A stretch of DNA of 64,000 nucleotides from CAVXFB01 sp963760935 (GCA_963760935.1 CAVXFB010000004.1:1-64000); one strand, 5' to 3'; counted from the first letter of the stretch, positions 46,625 through 56,477 are shown. Notes: generated by a model not told the origin, from the letters alone. A program made the numbers and translations.

Positions 46625-48364
46625 TTAGCGATTGCCGGCGTGCGATACGGTCAGCAGCGGGCGGCCGGCATAGTCGGGGAAGGTTTGGCATTCGGCGCTG
46701 CGGCCTGAGAGCTGCGAGTCGACCGCCTGTTGGGCCGGCGTGTCAAAAAACTCCACGTACCATACACGGCCAGCGGCCGCGGCACGACGATAGGCTTCAG
46801 AGCCGTCCAGTTCACTGGGCTCAAGCACGTTCACTCGCGGTTCGGCTAGCGCCAGATAGCGGATCGGCCAGCGGTTCCACCACTGCGAGGCGACGATCCA
46901 AACCGGGCTCGTGCCATCGGCGTCGGCCAAAATATACTGAAACGCCGCCTGCTTCGGCTCGATTGCGGCGGTGCGGAACGTCAGATGGGCTTGTCCGCCG
47001 GTGCGCTCGATGAATCGAAAATAATGGACATGGAAATCGGCCAACAGAGGCCAGGCGATCAACGTGGCGATACTCAGCACGACGCGCCAGCGCTTCGAGG
47101 CGATCTCCCACAAGACCACGGCGCCGCGAGAAATGAGAAGCACAGTGGGCGCCAATAGGCAGATGCTAAAACGCTCTTGGCCGGGGACCATAGCCCGTGG
47201 ACCGGCCACGGCCGTGAATGCCACGAGTTCCAGGGCCCAAGCCGTCAACAGCACACTGTCGGCCGCCGAGGGCCGGCGGTTACGCCACACCAGCCATGCC
47301 GAGCCGAGCACACACGCCCAAAAGACCGCGACGTCTACACCCCAACCATCAGCCGACTTGGACTGCGGCCACTCGAACCACGAACGCGACCCGGCGAGGT
47401 AGCGGTAGATGGTCCCGCCCGTGAACAATCGGGCGTAGAGCACGAAAACCGACGGGACGCCGTCGCCTCGATCAAGTTGCCGCACGTCATCAAGTCGCGC
47501 GGCAACATGCTGGGCCAATAGACCGTGCGTCGGCCGCGCGGCCAAAATCCAGGCCGCTATGATCAACGCCGCCAGCGCGAGGACGAACAAAGCAAGTGTG
47601 TCGCGACGGAGGGGCAGACAGTCCTTTCCGGCGGTGCGGTCGGGGTCTCTTGGGCAGGCAGGAACGTCTACCACACCAGATGGTCGAGCGTCTGTCGCGA
47701 GCTGTTTACGTCGCCAATATGCCAGGCACGCCCCGGCGATCGCGGCGCCGGCGAAGAGATTCGTCGGATGCACCCAGATGGCGACCGCCAGCGCGAGCAT
47801 TGCGATGGCGAACCACCGGCCGAAGCGGTCAACATGCTTGACTGCCGCCAGAGAACAATAGAGCACCGGCAGCGTGGCAGCCAACGATTGCGAGGCATCC
47901 CAGGCGAAGCGGCTATAGGCGATATTGATCGGCAAGATTGCCAAAGCGACTGTCGACACGGTGGCCGTGCGACGATCGAACACCCGACAACAAAAAAACC
48001 AGTTGATCGCCAGTGCCACCAGTCCGCTCAATAGTGCCACCGAGCGTAGCACGACAAACGACGGCGGAACGCAGAGATGCAAGAGCGCCAGCGGGCCGAC
48101 GAACAGCGGATTGAGCGGATTGCCGGTCGGCGTGTGCCACTGGATTGTGCCGCCGTGCGACATGTTCCACGCTTGGACGCCGTACCAAGCTTCGTCACCA
48201 TTGAGGCCCGGGATATTTCCGAGCAAATGGCAGCGGAGCCAAGCGGCCACGAGCACGAGTGCCACGCCACCGAGCAGCAGCAGGAACCGCGCGGGCGAAG
48301 GTGTGCCGTCGTCCGTGGCCAATGTGCCGGTCGCTGCGGTCGTTGCTGATTGCGACGTTGCCAT
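46625..48364 (-). CDS. GT-C type membrane glycosyltransferase
   Basis: A 579-residue integral membrane protein with about ten hydrophobic segments. It has the features of the PMT/ArnT GT-C superfamily: an early luminal acidic motif IPGLNGDEAWYGVQAW, SRFAWDASQSLAATLPVLYC and IWVHPTNLFAGAAIA. The central region is a large loop, and the C-terminus is a soluble periplasmic domain (VWIVASQWWNRWPIRYLALA). GT-C enzymes transfer sugars from lipid carriers to proteins or lipids. It overlaps neither neighbour and is encoded just downstream of a TPR lipoprotein, possibly as a pair. The reading frame is intact. Confidence 0.88.
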   Translation of the reverse strand: MATSQSATTAATGTLATDDGTPSPARFLLLLGGVALVLVAAWLRCHLLGNIPGLNGDEAWYGVQAWNMSHGGTIQWHTPTGNPLNPLFVGPLALLHLCVPPSFVVLRSVALLSGLVALAINWFFCCRVFDRRTATVSTVALAILPINIAYSRFAWDASQSLAATLPVLYCSLAAVKHVDRFGRWFAIAMLALAVAIWVHPTNLFAGAAIAGACLAYWRRKQLATDARPSGVVDVPACPRDPDRTAGKDCLPLRRDTLALFVLALAALIIAAWILAARPTHGLLAQHVAARLDDVRQLDRGDGVPSVFVLYARLFTGGTIYRYLAGSRSWFEWPQSKSADGWGVDVAVFWACVLGSAWLVWRNRRPSAADSVLLTAWALELVAFTAVAGPRAMVPGQERFSICLLAPTVLLISRGAVVLWEIASKRWRVVLSIATLIAWPLLADFHVHYFRFIERTGGQAHLTFRTAAIEPKQAAFQYILADADGTSPVWIVASQWWNRWPIRYLALAEPRVNVLEPSELDGSEAYRRAAAAGRVWYVEFFDTPAQQAVDSQLSGRSAECQTFPDYAGRPLLTVSHAGNR

Positions 48365-48387
48365 GCAAAGGTCGTTGAGCTAAAGCA

Positions 48388-49284
48388 CTACCGCATTGTT
48401 GCCGGAGGACGTTGGGCCAATTGTATGCGATCGAGCAGTTGACGGCCCGGCTCGAACTGGGGTTGTAGTTCGAGCGCATGATGGGCGGCAATCGCGGCTT
48501 CCGCTGAATGGCCGGCCAAGAGTTGGGCCTCGCCGAGTTGGCAGTACATTTCGGCCGTCGGACTCCCGTGTGTCACGGCGGCGGCCAGGCTGTCCACGCC
48601 GTCGTCGTAACGGCCCAAGGCGGCGTACGCCAATCCCAGAGCATATAGCACGTGGCCTGGTTCTTCGCCGGGAGAGTACGTGTCGGCAAGTGTCTGCAGC
48701 GTTTGGATGGCCCTTTCGGGCTGGTTGAGCTCCCGATGCAACTCGGCGATTCCCCAAAGGATTGCGCGATCGTTGGGGGCGTAGGCCAACGCGCGGAGAT
48801 AGTCGGCCAAGGCCTCGCGCGGCTGGCCCACCGCGCGGCTCACGCCACCGCGGACAGCCCAGGCTGCCGGCGATTTGGGATCGAGCGTCAGTGCCTGTTC
48901 GGCGTTCTGCCGCGCCAGTTCCACCTCACCGGTGGCCAGCCGCATCTCGGCCAAACGTGATTGAATCCAAGCGTCTTCGCCTGCCAGCCGGCCGGCTTCC
49001 TCCAATTGGGCAATGGCTTCCTGGCGAGCGCCGCGAAACCAGAGCGCTTCGGCATAATGGCGGCGGGCCTCGGCGTCGACAGGGCAGGCCTTCACGGCTT
49101 GCGCCAGCAGCGTCTCTGCCTGCGATTGCTCGCCGTGCTCCAACGCGGATACGCCCTGCTGCGAAAGCCGCCGAGAGTTCGTCAGCGTTTGCGGAACAGG
49201 CCCGTCGCGGCCGGGAATTCGGCAGCCTGCCAATAGCACTGCCGCAAGCACTGCGACTCTCGTGCGTGAGGGCATGTACGGCAT
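48388..49284 (-). CDS. TPR lipoprotein
   Basis: A 298-residue lipoprotein. The N-terminus MPYMPSRTRVAVLAAVLLAG ends in the lipobox LLAGC. The ribosome site GGAG fits ATG 49284; MPSRT at 49275 is alternative. The mature part is a TPR solenoid of about seven units (LAQAVKACPVDAEARRHYAE, ALWFRGARQEAIAQLEEAGR, LARQNAEQALTLDPKSPAAW, LADYLRALAYAPNDRAILWG). It is probably a periplasmic or outer-membrane scaffold, and lies 23 bp upstream of the GT-C glycosyltransferase, suggesting co-transcription. Confidence 0.88.
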   Translation of the reverse strand: MPYMPSRTRVAVLAAVLLAGCRIPGRDGPVPQTLTNSRRLSQQGVSALEHGEQSQAETLLAQAVKACPVDAEARRHYAEALWFRGARQEAIAQLEEAGRLAGEDAWIQSRLAEMRLATGEVELARQNAEQALTLDPKSPAAWAVRGGVSRAVGQPREALADYLRALAYAPNDRAILWGIAELHRELNQPERAIQTLQTLADTYSPGEEPGHVLYALGLAYAALGRYDDGVDSLAAAVTHGSPTAEMYCQLGEAQLLAGHSAEAAIAAHHALELQPQFEPGRQLLDRIQLAQRPPATMR

Positions 49285-49523
49285 GGTCGCACTCCAGGCC
49301 GGTTTCGCTCGCCGCGGCGGAACCCAATCTCGCACCCTATCAAAACCTGGCTGACACCACCATGCCGATTTGCCAAATTGGGGGGCGACGCTCGATGCTG
49401 AGCCTTGTTCTTCATCGCCCATTTCCCAGCCGGCCCCGAGACTGATAAGATGTCGTGCAGGAATGGCCGTTATCATTGCCACGCAATTTAGACGCAATCA
49501 ACCCATCTTCCCTATTTTCTGCC

Positions 49524-49973
49524 ATGCCAGCACTTTTTGATAGCCTTGGCATCTCGTTTCAATATCCGGAGAACTGGACACTCGACGATGCCGACGCCGT
49601 ATTGGGGCGCAAGTCAGTGACAATCTATAGTCCCGGGGGAGCGTTCTGGACGGTGGCCATCCATTCCGCCTCGGCCGAACCGGCCAAGCTGGCCACAGCC
49701 ATTGTCGACACGATGCGGAAGGAGTATCAAGGGCTGGACGCGGAAGAGGTCGAGGAAAGCGTGAGCGGCCACGACCTGGTTGGCTATGATTTAGCTTTCT
49801 ACTGCCTGGATCTGACAAACACGGCTCAGGTCCGCAGTTTACGCGTCGGCAATGCAACCTATACTATCTACTGTCAGGCCGAGGATCGCGAATACGAGCG
49901 GATCAAGCAGGTATTTCAGGCGATCACCATCACCCTGCTCAACGGTCTAAAGGACTTGCGGTACACCGATTAG
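49524..49973 (+). CDS. Conserved hypothetical protein
   Basis: A 149-residue protein with a mixed alpha/beta pattern: MPALFDSLGISFQYPENWTL, GRKSVTIYSPGGAFWTVAIH, DAEEVEESVSGHDLVGYDLA, FYCLDLTNTAQVRSLRVGNA and REYERIKQVFQAITITLL. The Tyr-Pro-x-x-Trp start and late SLRVGNATYTIYCQAE are like PsbP/DUF1795-type small proteins, but I cannot name the family. The ATG at 49455 adds 23 residues that look non-coding. It is divergent from the TPR lipoprotein. Confidence 0.7.
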   Translation: MPALFDSLGISFQYPENWTLDDADAVLGRKSVTIYSPGGAFWTVAIHSASAEPAKLATAIVDTMRKEYQGLDAEEVEESVSGHDLVGYDLAFYCLDLTNTAQVRSLRVGNATYTIYCQAEDREYERIKQVFQAITITLLNGLKDLRYTD

Positions 49974-50082
49974 CGGGGTGTCGGTTGACAGGCGGCGCGG
50001 GATTGATTTTCCTATTGGTTAGAAGGTCAGGCCCAGGTGCCTGTTCCACCAACTATGCTTTCAATCCGACATGAGGTGGCCT

Positions 50083-50310
50083 ATGAAGACTATTGAGGCT
50101 TGCTGCTGTGTAGCGCAAATTGGGGAGGTGGCTGGCAAGGTGTGGAGCGCGCTTTCCGAAGAGGAACCGCTGAGTCTGGCACGATTGGTCAAAGCGGTGG
50201 GCGAACCTCGCGATACCGTGATGCAGGCGATCGGATGGCTTGCCCGCGAGGGAAAGGTCAGCATTGAGGACAAAGGACGCAACCGCGTGGTTTCGTTGTT
50301 GCGGGAATAG
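50083..50310 (+). CDS. Winged-helix protein (DUF2582-like)
   Basis: A 75-residue DNA-binding-type domain. IGEVAGKVWSALSEEEPLSL then ARLVKAVGEPRDTVMQAIGW, LAREGKVSIEDKGRNRVV fits the DUF2582 winged-helix family, in which the helices and wing are recognisable and the function is unassigned. An AGGTGG ribosome site favours ATG 50083 over 50071. It stands alone. Confidence 0.8.
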   Translation: MKTIEACCCVAQIGEVAGKVWSALSEEEPLSLARLVKAVGEPRDTVMQAIGWLAREGKVSIEDKGRNRVVSLLRE

Positions 50311-50434
50311 TTGCGCACGCAGATCCCACCGACCAGATCCGCGGGTCTGACACGTAAATTGGCGCGAACCACCGCGCGATTCGATGCCCGTCAGGCTCGG
50401 AGCGCTTGACCTACTGCGCCGGCCGAGTAACGGG

Positions 50435-50866
50435 CTATTTTTCTGGCTTCGGCTTGTCAGCGGGTGCGGCCGCGTCCGGCTGAGCCTGATTCTGCTCCGC
50501 CCGCCGCCGGGCGGCGTTAGCTCGCTTGGCCTGGGCGGTGGCCGCTGCTTCGTCGACCTGTTTTCTCTGCTCCGGAGTCAGCACGGCGGCGATCTTCTCA
50601 TTGCGCTCATTCCGGACCGCGTCGAGCTGCTTTTCCAGCGCCTCGATCTTTGGGTTGTATTCCTGTTGAATCTTGTAGACCTGATCGCGTTGTTCCTCGG
50701 TAACTACGCTGGCGTAGTAGGCTGGCAGCCGGCCACGCGCCTTCCTAAGCTGCGTTTTTTTAACAGGTCCATCGGCGGCCCGAATAGGCTGTGCGGCTGT
50801 GGCCACGGTGATCGCCAACAACAAAAGCAGTGCGGAGCGGATAACGCGGTTTGCGGAACGCAGCAT
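50435..50866 (-). CDS. Secreted Spy/LTXXQ-like small protein
   Basis: A 143-residue exported protein. MLRSANRVIRSALLLLLAIT is a signal peptide cleaved near IRAADG. The mature part is helical and charged (YYASVVTEEQRDQVYKIQQE, YNPKIEALEKQLDAVRNERN, EKIAAVLTPEQRKQVDEAAA) with the LTPEQ motif of the LTXXQ/Spy family of small periplasmic chaperone-like proteins. The C-terminus is Ala/Pro-rich. AAGGAGACC before ATG 50866 sets the start. No partner gene is adjacent. Confidence 0.78.
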   Translation of the reverse strand: MLRSANRVIRSALLLLLAITVATAAQPIRAADGPVKKTQLRKARGRLPAYYASVVTEEQRDQVYKIQQEYNPKIEALEKQLDAVRNERNEKIAAVLTPEQRKQVDEAAATAQAKRANAARRRAEQNQAQPDAAAPADKPKPEK

Positions 50867-51112
50867 CGTGGAGGTCTCCTTTTGCCGTTCAAAAAGGTAC
50901 GGGAAACAACGTGGACCAAGCACTGGACTCCGATCGTACCGTGTGGAACGACTTTGCGGAATCACCCCCTCTGGCGGCCGTGCTGCACTTGAATCCTTGC
51001 TTCACACTGCCACCTGTCGTAGGCTACACTTAAGAGAATCGCTCCGCACGGCGGAACGGCTGGTCTTGGATTAATTGTTGTCTTTGCCCGCTAAGGGGGA
51101 AAACGAAAGCTT

Positions 51113-52465
51113 ATGAAACGCACATTTGTTAGCACGTGTCTGGCGGGGGCGATTGTTGCCTTGTGGTTCGCTGGGGTCTCGTCGCGTTTGGCGGCCGAAC
51201 CGATTTCCAGCACCGAGGCGCCAGCGGCTCCCGCAACGGCGACACAGCCTCAGGAGATTACCGATGCCATCGCCGCCTTCAAGAACAATGATTTGCCCGG
51301 CGCCCTGAAGCTTCTTCGCGAAGCCGTGAAGAAGAACCCGGACATGCCCCCGGCGGAACTCATCATGGCGCAGTTGTGCCAGAATATCCCCGGCGGTACG
51401 CGCGCGTATCTGGAACAGGCTGCGGTAACAGCGCCAACGGACCCCGAAACCTATGTACTGATGGGCGATTTTGCGTTGCGCGAGCGCCGAGTGACGGAGG
51501 CGGAATTGCTTTACCAAAAGGCTGCCAGTCTTATGCCGGCCTTCAAGTCGAGCGCCAAGCGCAAGGCCATCTTGCAGCCGCGAATATTCAACGGTTTGGC
51601 CACGGTTGCCGAAGCCCGAGGCGACTATGCGTTAGCTCAGAGCCGCCTGGAAGAATGGTTGAAGATCGATCCAAAGAATTCAGTGGCCTTGCGCAGCTTG
51701 GCGCGATGTCTGTTCCAACAAAAGAATCCCCAAGGGGCGCTGGAGAAACTCCGTGCGGCACGCAACGCGGATGCCGAAGTATTGACGCCCGAGGCCATAC
51801 TCGCCACCTATTATCAGATGAGCGGTGACAAAGAGAATGCCAAGAAGTATATGGACGAGGCCGTGGCTGCCAATCCCAAGGATCTGAAGACGCGATTGAC
51901 CGCGAGCCAGTGGGGTTTGGAGACCGGGCAACTTGATTATGCGGCAACCGAGGCAAGCGCCGCTCTGCAAATCGATTCGAAGTCGTTGCAGGCCAAGGTA
52001 CTTGCCGGCGTCATCGCCTTGTTCCAAAAGAACTACCCCCGGGCCGAGCAGTATTTTAAGGCCGCATTGGACCAGTCGCCAAGCAACTTCGCCGCCAGCA
52101 ACAATCTTGCGCTGGCCCTAGTCGAGCAAATGGACGAGACGAAGAAGCGTCGCGCCTTGGAATATGCTGAGAATAACTACAAGCAGTTTGCCAACAAGGG
52201 TGATCCCAACGCGGCCGAGGCGGCTTCGACCTGTGGCTGGGTGAACTACAAGCTGGGCCGGCTCGATCAGGCGGAGAAGGCCTACAAAGTCGCTATTGCT
52301 ACTGGGCAGGTTAGCCCTGATACGGCCTATTACATCGCTCGTCTCGCCAGCGACCGCGGGCAGGACGAAACGGCCAAGCAGTGGCTCGACAACGCGATGA
52401 AAGCGACGGGTCCCTTTGCCATGAAGGACGAGGCCGAGGCCCTGCGGAAGCAGCTTAAGAAATAA
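51113..52465 (+). CDS. Secreted TPR protein
   Basis: A 450-residue protein with a signal peptide (MKRTFVSTCLAGAIVALWFA, cut near RLAAEP), an Ala/Pro/Thr linker and about eight TPR units (AIAAFKNNDLPGALKLLREA, AELLYQKAASLMPAFKSSAK, AQSRLEEWLKIDPKNSVALR, YPRAEQYFKAALDQSPSNFA, GRLDQAEKAYKVAIATGQVS). It has AAGGGGGA upstream of the start. It ends AEALRKQLKK and is followed by a strong hairpin terminator. It is probably a periplasmic scaffold; the partner is unknown. Confidence 0.88.
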   Translation: MKRTFVSTCLAGAIVALWFAGVSSRLAAEPISSTEAPAAPATATQPQEITDAIAAFKNNDLPGALKLLREAVKKNPDMPPAELIMAQLCQNIPGGTRAYLEQAAVTAPTDPETYVLMGDFALRERRVTEAELLYQKAASLMPAFKSSAKRKAILQPRIFNGLATVAEARGDYALAQSRLEEWLKIDPKNSVALRSLARCLFQQKNPQGALEKLRAARNADAEVLTPEAILATYYQMSGDKENAKKYMDEAVAANPKDLKTRLTASQWGLETGQLDYAATEASAALQIDSKSLQAKVLAGVIALFQKNYPRAEQYFKAALDQSPSNFAASNNLALALVEQMDETKKRRALEYAENNYKQFANKGDPNAAEAASTCGWVNYKLGRLDQAEKAYKVAIATGQVSPDTAYYIARLASDRGQDETAKQWLDNAMKATGPFAMKDEAEALRKQLKK

Positions 52466-52532
52466 ATGGCGCGGTGCGAACGCCTTCCGGGGTGTGAGAA
52501 AGACGCCTGGAAGGCAAGTCGAATCGACCATC

Positions 52533-52577
52533 GGGAGGGCGAGGCGCCTATTGTTAGGCCTCTCGCCCTCCTCTTTT
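52533..52577 (+). terminator. Intrinsic terminator after TPR gene
   Basis: GAGGGCGAGGC (52535-52545) pairs with GCCTCTCGCCCTC (52558-52570, one bulged base), followed by CTCTTTT. It is about 70 bp beyond the stop of the TPR gene and is GC-rich with a T run, the typical form of a rho-independent terminator. Confidence 0.75.
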
Positions 52578-53102
52578 GCGCTGCGGTGATCGCTACATCG
52601 CTTCTGGTTTTCCCCCGCAATCGCCATTCCGTTTGCCCCCTATTGGCGGTCGACACCGGCCGCAAGGGTCGCCTTGCCGGAATAGTCTGCCACAATCTGG
52701 GGAATCATGATCGCTAGCCTCCACTTCCACGGTCGCCACAACCGACACTAAGGTTATGACCCGTTCGCAGGCTGATACTGCGATCGTCATCACGTTGATT
52801 TACTCACCGATCGATCGTTCGGCGGAGCGATGGATCGCGCGACAGCGACGGTGATAGTCGAACTCCACCAACAGAACCCCCGAAGTAAGGGTTCCTTGCC
52901 GAGAACTCGAAGCAACGCTATGATGGACACCGAACGAAAGACGGCGGCACGCCGTACCAAACTGCGGCCGTGGCCAGCGGACGACCCCTGTTCGAGGAGT
53001 CTCGTCGAAGAGGCCAAGGCGGCGTTTGCGGCGGCACGCCCCAAGCAAGCGAAAATCGGACCGCAAGGATTGCGTCACCCTCCCACCCCGAAGAAACTTC
53101 CG
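52578..53102. other. Intergenic region upstream of the ABC ATPase
   Basis: About 525 bp with no recognised gene. An in-frame upstream extension of the ATPase frame reaches 52830 but is basic and unlike the family. The promoter of the ABC pair must lie here, though no clear boxes stand out. Confidence 0.4.
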
Positions 53103-53852
53103 ATGTACGTGTTGGAGACCCGCGCTTTGCGGAAGAATTACGGGGCCGAGGGATCGGTCTGCGTGCACGCCCTGCGAGGAATCGACCTGCAGGTCCGCAA
53201 GGGAGAGTTGCTGGCGATCATGGGCCCCTCGGGTTCGGGCAAGAGCACGCTCTTGCACATTCTCGGCGGCGTCGAAACGCCCAGCAGCGGCCAAGTGCTT
53301 CTCGAGGGAGTCGACTTGGCCACGCTCAGCGATGATCAGCGCACCATCATGCGCCGTGAGCGAATGGGTTTCATCTTCCAATCGTTCAATTTGCTGCCGG
53401 CCTTTACGGCCGAGGAAAACGTGGCCCTGCCGCTGGAGCTCGGCGGGATTAAGGCGTCAGAAGCCCGGCGCCGTGCGGCCGAATCGCTGCGACTGGTCGG
53501 CATGTCGCATCGGCGCGATCACGTGCCGAGCACGATGTCCGGCGGCGAGCAGCAGCGTGTGGCCATTGCTCGGGCGCTGGTCATGCGTCCGGCCCTGCTG
53601 TTGGCTGACGAGCCGACCGGCAACCTCGACAGCGCCAACGGCCGCCAGGTGACCGCCTTGCTGCGCCGGCTATCCACGCAAGATCAGCAGACGATCGTCA
53701 TGGTTACCCACGACGCCAACGTTGCGGCACAAGCCGACCGGCTCGTGCGGCTTCGCGACGGTTTGGAAGAGAACGACCGCGATGCCGAAGAGCGGGCAAT
53801 TCGGGCCGCGGCCGGTCCCGCCCGTTCGTGTCTGTTTAGGAGCACGATGTAG
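53103..53852 (+). CDS. ABC transporter ATPase, MacB/LolD type
   Basis: A 249-residue ATPase subunit. All motifs are present: Walker A MGPSGSGKSTLLHILGGVET, Q-loop GFIFQSFNLLPAFTAEENVA, signature STMSGGEQQRVAIARALVMR, Walker B LLLADEPTGNLD and the H-loop IVMVTHDANVAAQADRLVRL. The spacing and EENVALPLELGG are typical of the MacB/LolD group that couples with FtsX-type permeases. The start ATG at 53103 (MYVLETRALRKNYGAEGS) is the family-typical position. The permease gene follows 81 bp downstream, so the pair forms an export system. Confidence 0.92.
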   Translation: MYVLETRALRKNYGAEGSVCVHALRGIDLQVRKGELLAIMGPSGSGKSTLLHILGGVETPSSGQVLLEGVDLATLSDDQRTIMRRERMGFIFQSFNLLPAFTAEENVALPLELGGIKASEARRRAAESLRLVGMSHRRDHVPSTMSGGEQQRVAIARALVMRPALLLADEPTGNLDSANGRQVTALLRRLSTQDQQTIVMVTHDANVAAQADRLVRLRDGLEENDRDAEERAIRAAAGPARSCLFRSTM

Positions 53853-53905
53853 GAAACGGGATTAGGAGCTAGGGGCTAGACGCTAGTGCGTCCTCAGTCC
53901 CCCGC

Positions 53906-53933
53906 CCCTAGCCCCCAGCCCCTTCCCTCTGCC
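53906..53933. repeat. C-rich leader (CTAGCCCC type) before the permease
   Basis: CCCGCCCCTAGCCCCCAGCC then CCTTCCCTCTGCC directly precedes ATG 53934, leaving no purine-rich ribosome site. It resembles the tract before thpR at 32011-32041. The flank 53864-53880 carries the complementary AGGAGCTAGGGGCTAG. Confidence 0.6.
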
Positions 53934-56477
53934 ATGATCCTCTGGAAGTTTACCCTTCGCGAACTGAAGTGCCGGCCGGGCCGGGCGACGCTCACCCTGC
54001 TGAGCATCGTCATCGGTGTGGCGGCGGTCGTAGCGGTCACGGTAGGAACGGCAACCACGCATCAGGCGTACCAGGAGATGTACGAAAGCGTGGCCGGCCG
54101 AGCCGCGTTGGAAGTGGCTGCCGAGAACGGTGGCTTCTTTTCCGGCGACGTCGCCACCCAGATCGCACAGATTCCCGGTGTCCAGGCCGCCGTCCCTTCG
54201 GTGCAGAAGGTCTCCGCAATCTGGCACGAGAAGAGCCACGTCCGGTTGCTGGTGATGGGAATCGACCCGGCCAATGACGAAGCAGTGCGTGACTATGACT
54301 TGCAGGAAGGAACGTTCTTCGGAGAGAAGGACGACGCGTTGCTGGAGACCGGCTTTGCCCGTGGTCTGGGGATAGCGGTGGGCGATGAGGTGAAGTTGGG
54401 TGTATCGCGCGGCCTGCGCGGCACCTTGAAGAGACTTCATATCGCCGGCTTCCTTTCACCCCGCGGCGCTGCGGGGTTCAACCAGGGAGGCGTTATCTTC
54501 CTGCCGCTGAAGACTGCCGCAACGCTGTTTTCCGAGCCAGGCAACATCAATACCGTAAGTATCGTGCTGGCCGACAAAGCCGACGAGAAGAGCATATCCG
54601 CCGAGATTGCCAAGATCTTGCCCACCGGCGTCGTGGTTCGCTCGCCCATGGCCCGCTCGCAACTGGCCAAGGAAACCGTCCAGGATGCCGAGAAGGGGTT
54701 GAATTTTGCCTACGCCTTGATGATCGTTTTGGCGGTGTTCACCATCTTCAACACGTTCTTAATGAACGTGGGTGAACGACGTCGACAACTGGCCGTGCTG
54801 CGGGCGATCGGTGCTACGCGGCGGCAAGTGATTCGCATGCTGCTCTTGGAAGGCGTGGCCATGGGATTCGTGGGCACGCTGTTGGGATCGCTCGTGGGCC
54901 TTGGCGGCGCCTACGGCCTGACCCGTGCGATGGGGCAATTATATTCTGCCGCCATGCCGGCCCTGCGAATCACGCCCGGCCCGTTCATCGTAGCGGCGTT
55001 CCTTGGCCCAGGCATTTCGCTGCTGGCGATGTTCGTTCCGGCCCGCATTGCCGGCAAGATTTCGCCGCTGGAAGGTATGCGGTTTGTTGCCTCGGAAGGG
55101 CGCAGCCGGCTGACGCTCGGCTATATCTGCTTCAGTCTCGCGACATATTTAATTACCGGCTCGGTGCTGGCCGCTTGCATCACGGGGTATTTGCCCGTGC
55201 AGTTTACCGTATTCGCCGGGGCCATCTTTACGGCGGCCTTTGTGCTGCTGGTGCCGATGGTGTTGGGTGGCCTCGCACGCATCGCGTCTGCCGTGCTGTA
55301 TCCGATCCTGGGTGTTGAGGGGCACATTGCCGAACGGCAGATTCTTCGTCGCCGCGTGCGCACCACACTCACCATCGGTCTGCTCTTCATCGCCGTCAGC
55401 ACAGCCATTAGTTTGGGCACAACAATCCTCGATTGCGTGCAAGATATTCGCTCGTGGCAGGCCAAGACCTTCAAGGGTGACTTCATCATTCGCACAATGG
55501 CGCCCGATCTGGCCACTGGCATGGCGCCGCCGATGCCCGAGTCGCTGGCCGATGAGTTCCGCGCGATCGACGGGGTGGCCAACGTCGACACGATCCGTTA
55601 CGTCGATGCATCAACGCGCCTTCCCGGCCCGGACGCGGGCAAACAATCGTTGAAAATATTCATCCGCGACTTCACCGACGAAGGGAATCTGCCGCTGGCC
55701 ATCCAAGAGGGCAACCCCGACGAAGTTCGCAAGCGCCTGGCCGAGGGGGAAGTCGTTCTGGGCACGCAGTTGGCCAGCCGAACCCATACGAAGGTCGGCG
55801 ACGAGATCACGTTGGATACCGACAAAGGCCCGCAGCGGCTGAAGGTGGCCGCCACGGCAACCGCCTATCTCGTCGGCGGCAACTTGGTCTATATGGAAGG
55901 GAAGACGGCCCGGCGGCTCTTGGGAATTGAAGACGCCAATACGTTCATCGTCAACGCGAAGACCGGCGCTCTGTCGGCCGTCCGTGAGAAGGTGAAGGCC
56001 ATTTGCGACAAGTCGGGCCTAATGCTCCATTCCTTCGCCGATCTCCGCCGACGGATCGACACGCTCATGATCGGTGTGATCGCCAGCCTGTGGGGACTGC
56101 TGGCCCTCGGGTTCATCGTCGGGGCATTTGGCATTGCCAACACGTTGACGATGAACGTTCTGGAGCAAACCCGTGAGTTGGCCCTGTTGCGGGTTGTGGC
56201 GATGACACGGTGGCAAGTCCGCAAGACGATTTTGGCCCAGGCCGTAATCATCGGCTTCATCGGCCTGACGCTTGGTGTGGTAGGTGGTTTGGTGGGCTCG
56301 TACGTCAGCAATCTCTGCGCGCTGCCGTTGTTGGGCCATGCCGTGGAGTTCGCGTTCCATCCGACGTTATTGGCCGTCTGTTTCGGCACCGGTTTCGTGG
56401 TGATTATCGCCGCGGCCTGGATCCCCGCCGAACGCGCGGCCCGGCTGCATTTGCTCATCGCCCTGCAATATGAATAG
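53934..56477 (+). CDS. MacB/FtsX-type ABC permease, tandem
   Basis: An 847-residue permease. It begins MILWKFTLRELKCRPGRATL, TLLSIVIGVAAVVAVTVGTA, the first helix, followed by a large extracytoplasmic MacB-PCD-like domain (DVATQIAQIPGVQAAVPSVQ). FtsX helices follow (MIVLAVFTIFNTFLMNVGER, VLRAIGATRRQVIRMLLLEG), and a second complete set: another helix, a second PCD-like domain and a final FtsX block ALLRVVAMTRWQVRKTILAQ. Thus two FtsX repeats are fused in one chain, as in DUF214-type permeases. It works with the ATPase encoded before it. The frame is intact throughout 2.5 kb. Confidence 0.92.
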   Translation: MILWKFTLRELKCRPGRATLTLLSIVIGVAAVVAVTVGTATTHQAYQEMYESVAGRAALEVAAENGGFFSGDVATQIAQIPGVQAAVPSVQKVSAIWHEKSHVRLLVMGIDPANDEAVRDYDLQEGTFFGEKDDALLETGFARGLGIAVGDEVKLGVSRGLRGTLKRLHIAGFLSPRGAAGFNQGGVIFLPLKTAATLFSEPGNINTVSIVLADKADEKSISAEIAKILPTGVVVRSPMARSQLAKETVQDAEKGLNFAYALMIVLAVFTIFNTFLMNVGERRRQLAVLRAIGATRRQVIRMLLLEGVAMGFVGTLLGSLVGLGGAYGLTRAMGQLYSAAMPALRITPGPFIVAAFLGPGISLLAMFVPARIAGKISPLEGMRFVASEGRSRLTLGYICFSLATYLITGSVLAACITGYLPVQFTVFAGAIFTAAFVLLVPMVLGGLARIASAVLYPILGVEGHIAERQILRRRVRTTLTIGLLFIAVSTAISLGTTILDCVQDIRSWQAKTFKGDFIIRTMAPDLATGMAPPMPESLADEFRAIDGVANVDTIRYVDASTRLPGPDAGKQSLKIFIRDFTDEGNLPLAIQEGNPDEVRKRLAEGEVVLGTQLASRTHTKVGDEITLDTDKGPQRLKVAATATAYLVGGNLVYMEGKTARRLLGIEDANTFIVNAKTGALSAVREKVKAICDKSGLMLHSFADLRRRIDTLMIGVIASLWGLLALGFIVGAFGIANTLTMNVLEQTRELALLRVVAMTRWQVRKTILAQAVIIGFIGLTLGVVGGLVGSYVSNLCALPLLGHAVEFAFHPTLLAVCFGTGFVVIIAAAWIPAERAARLHLLIALQYE

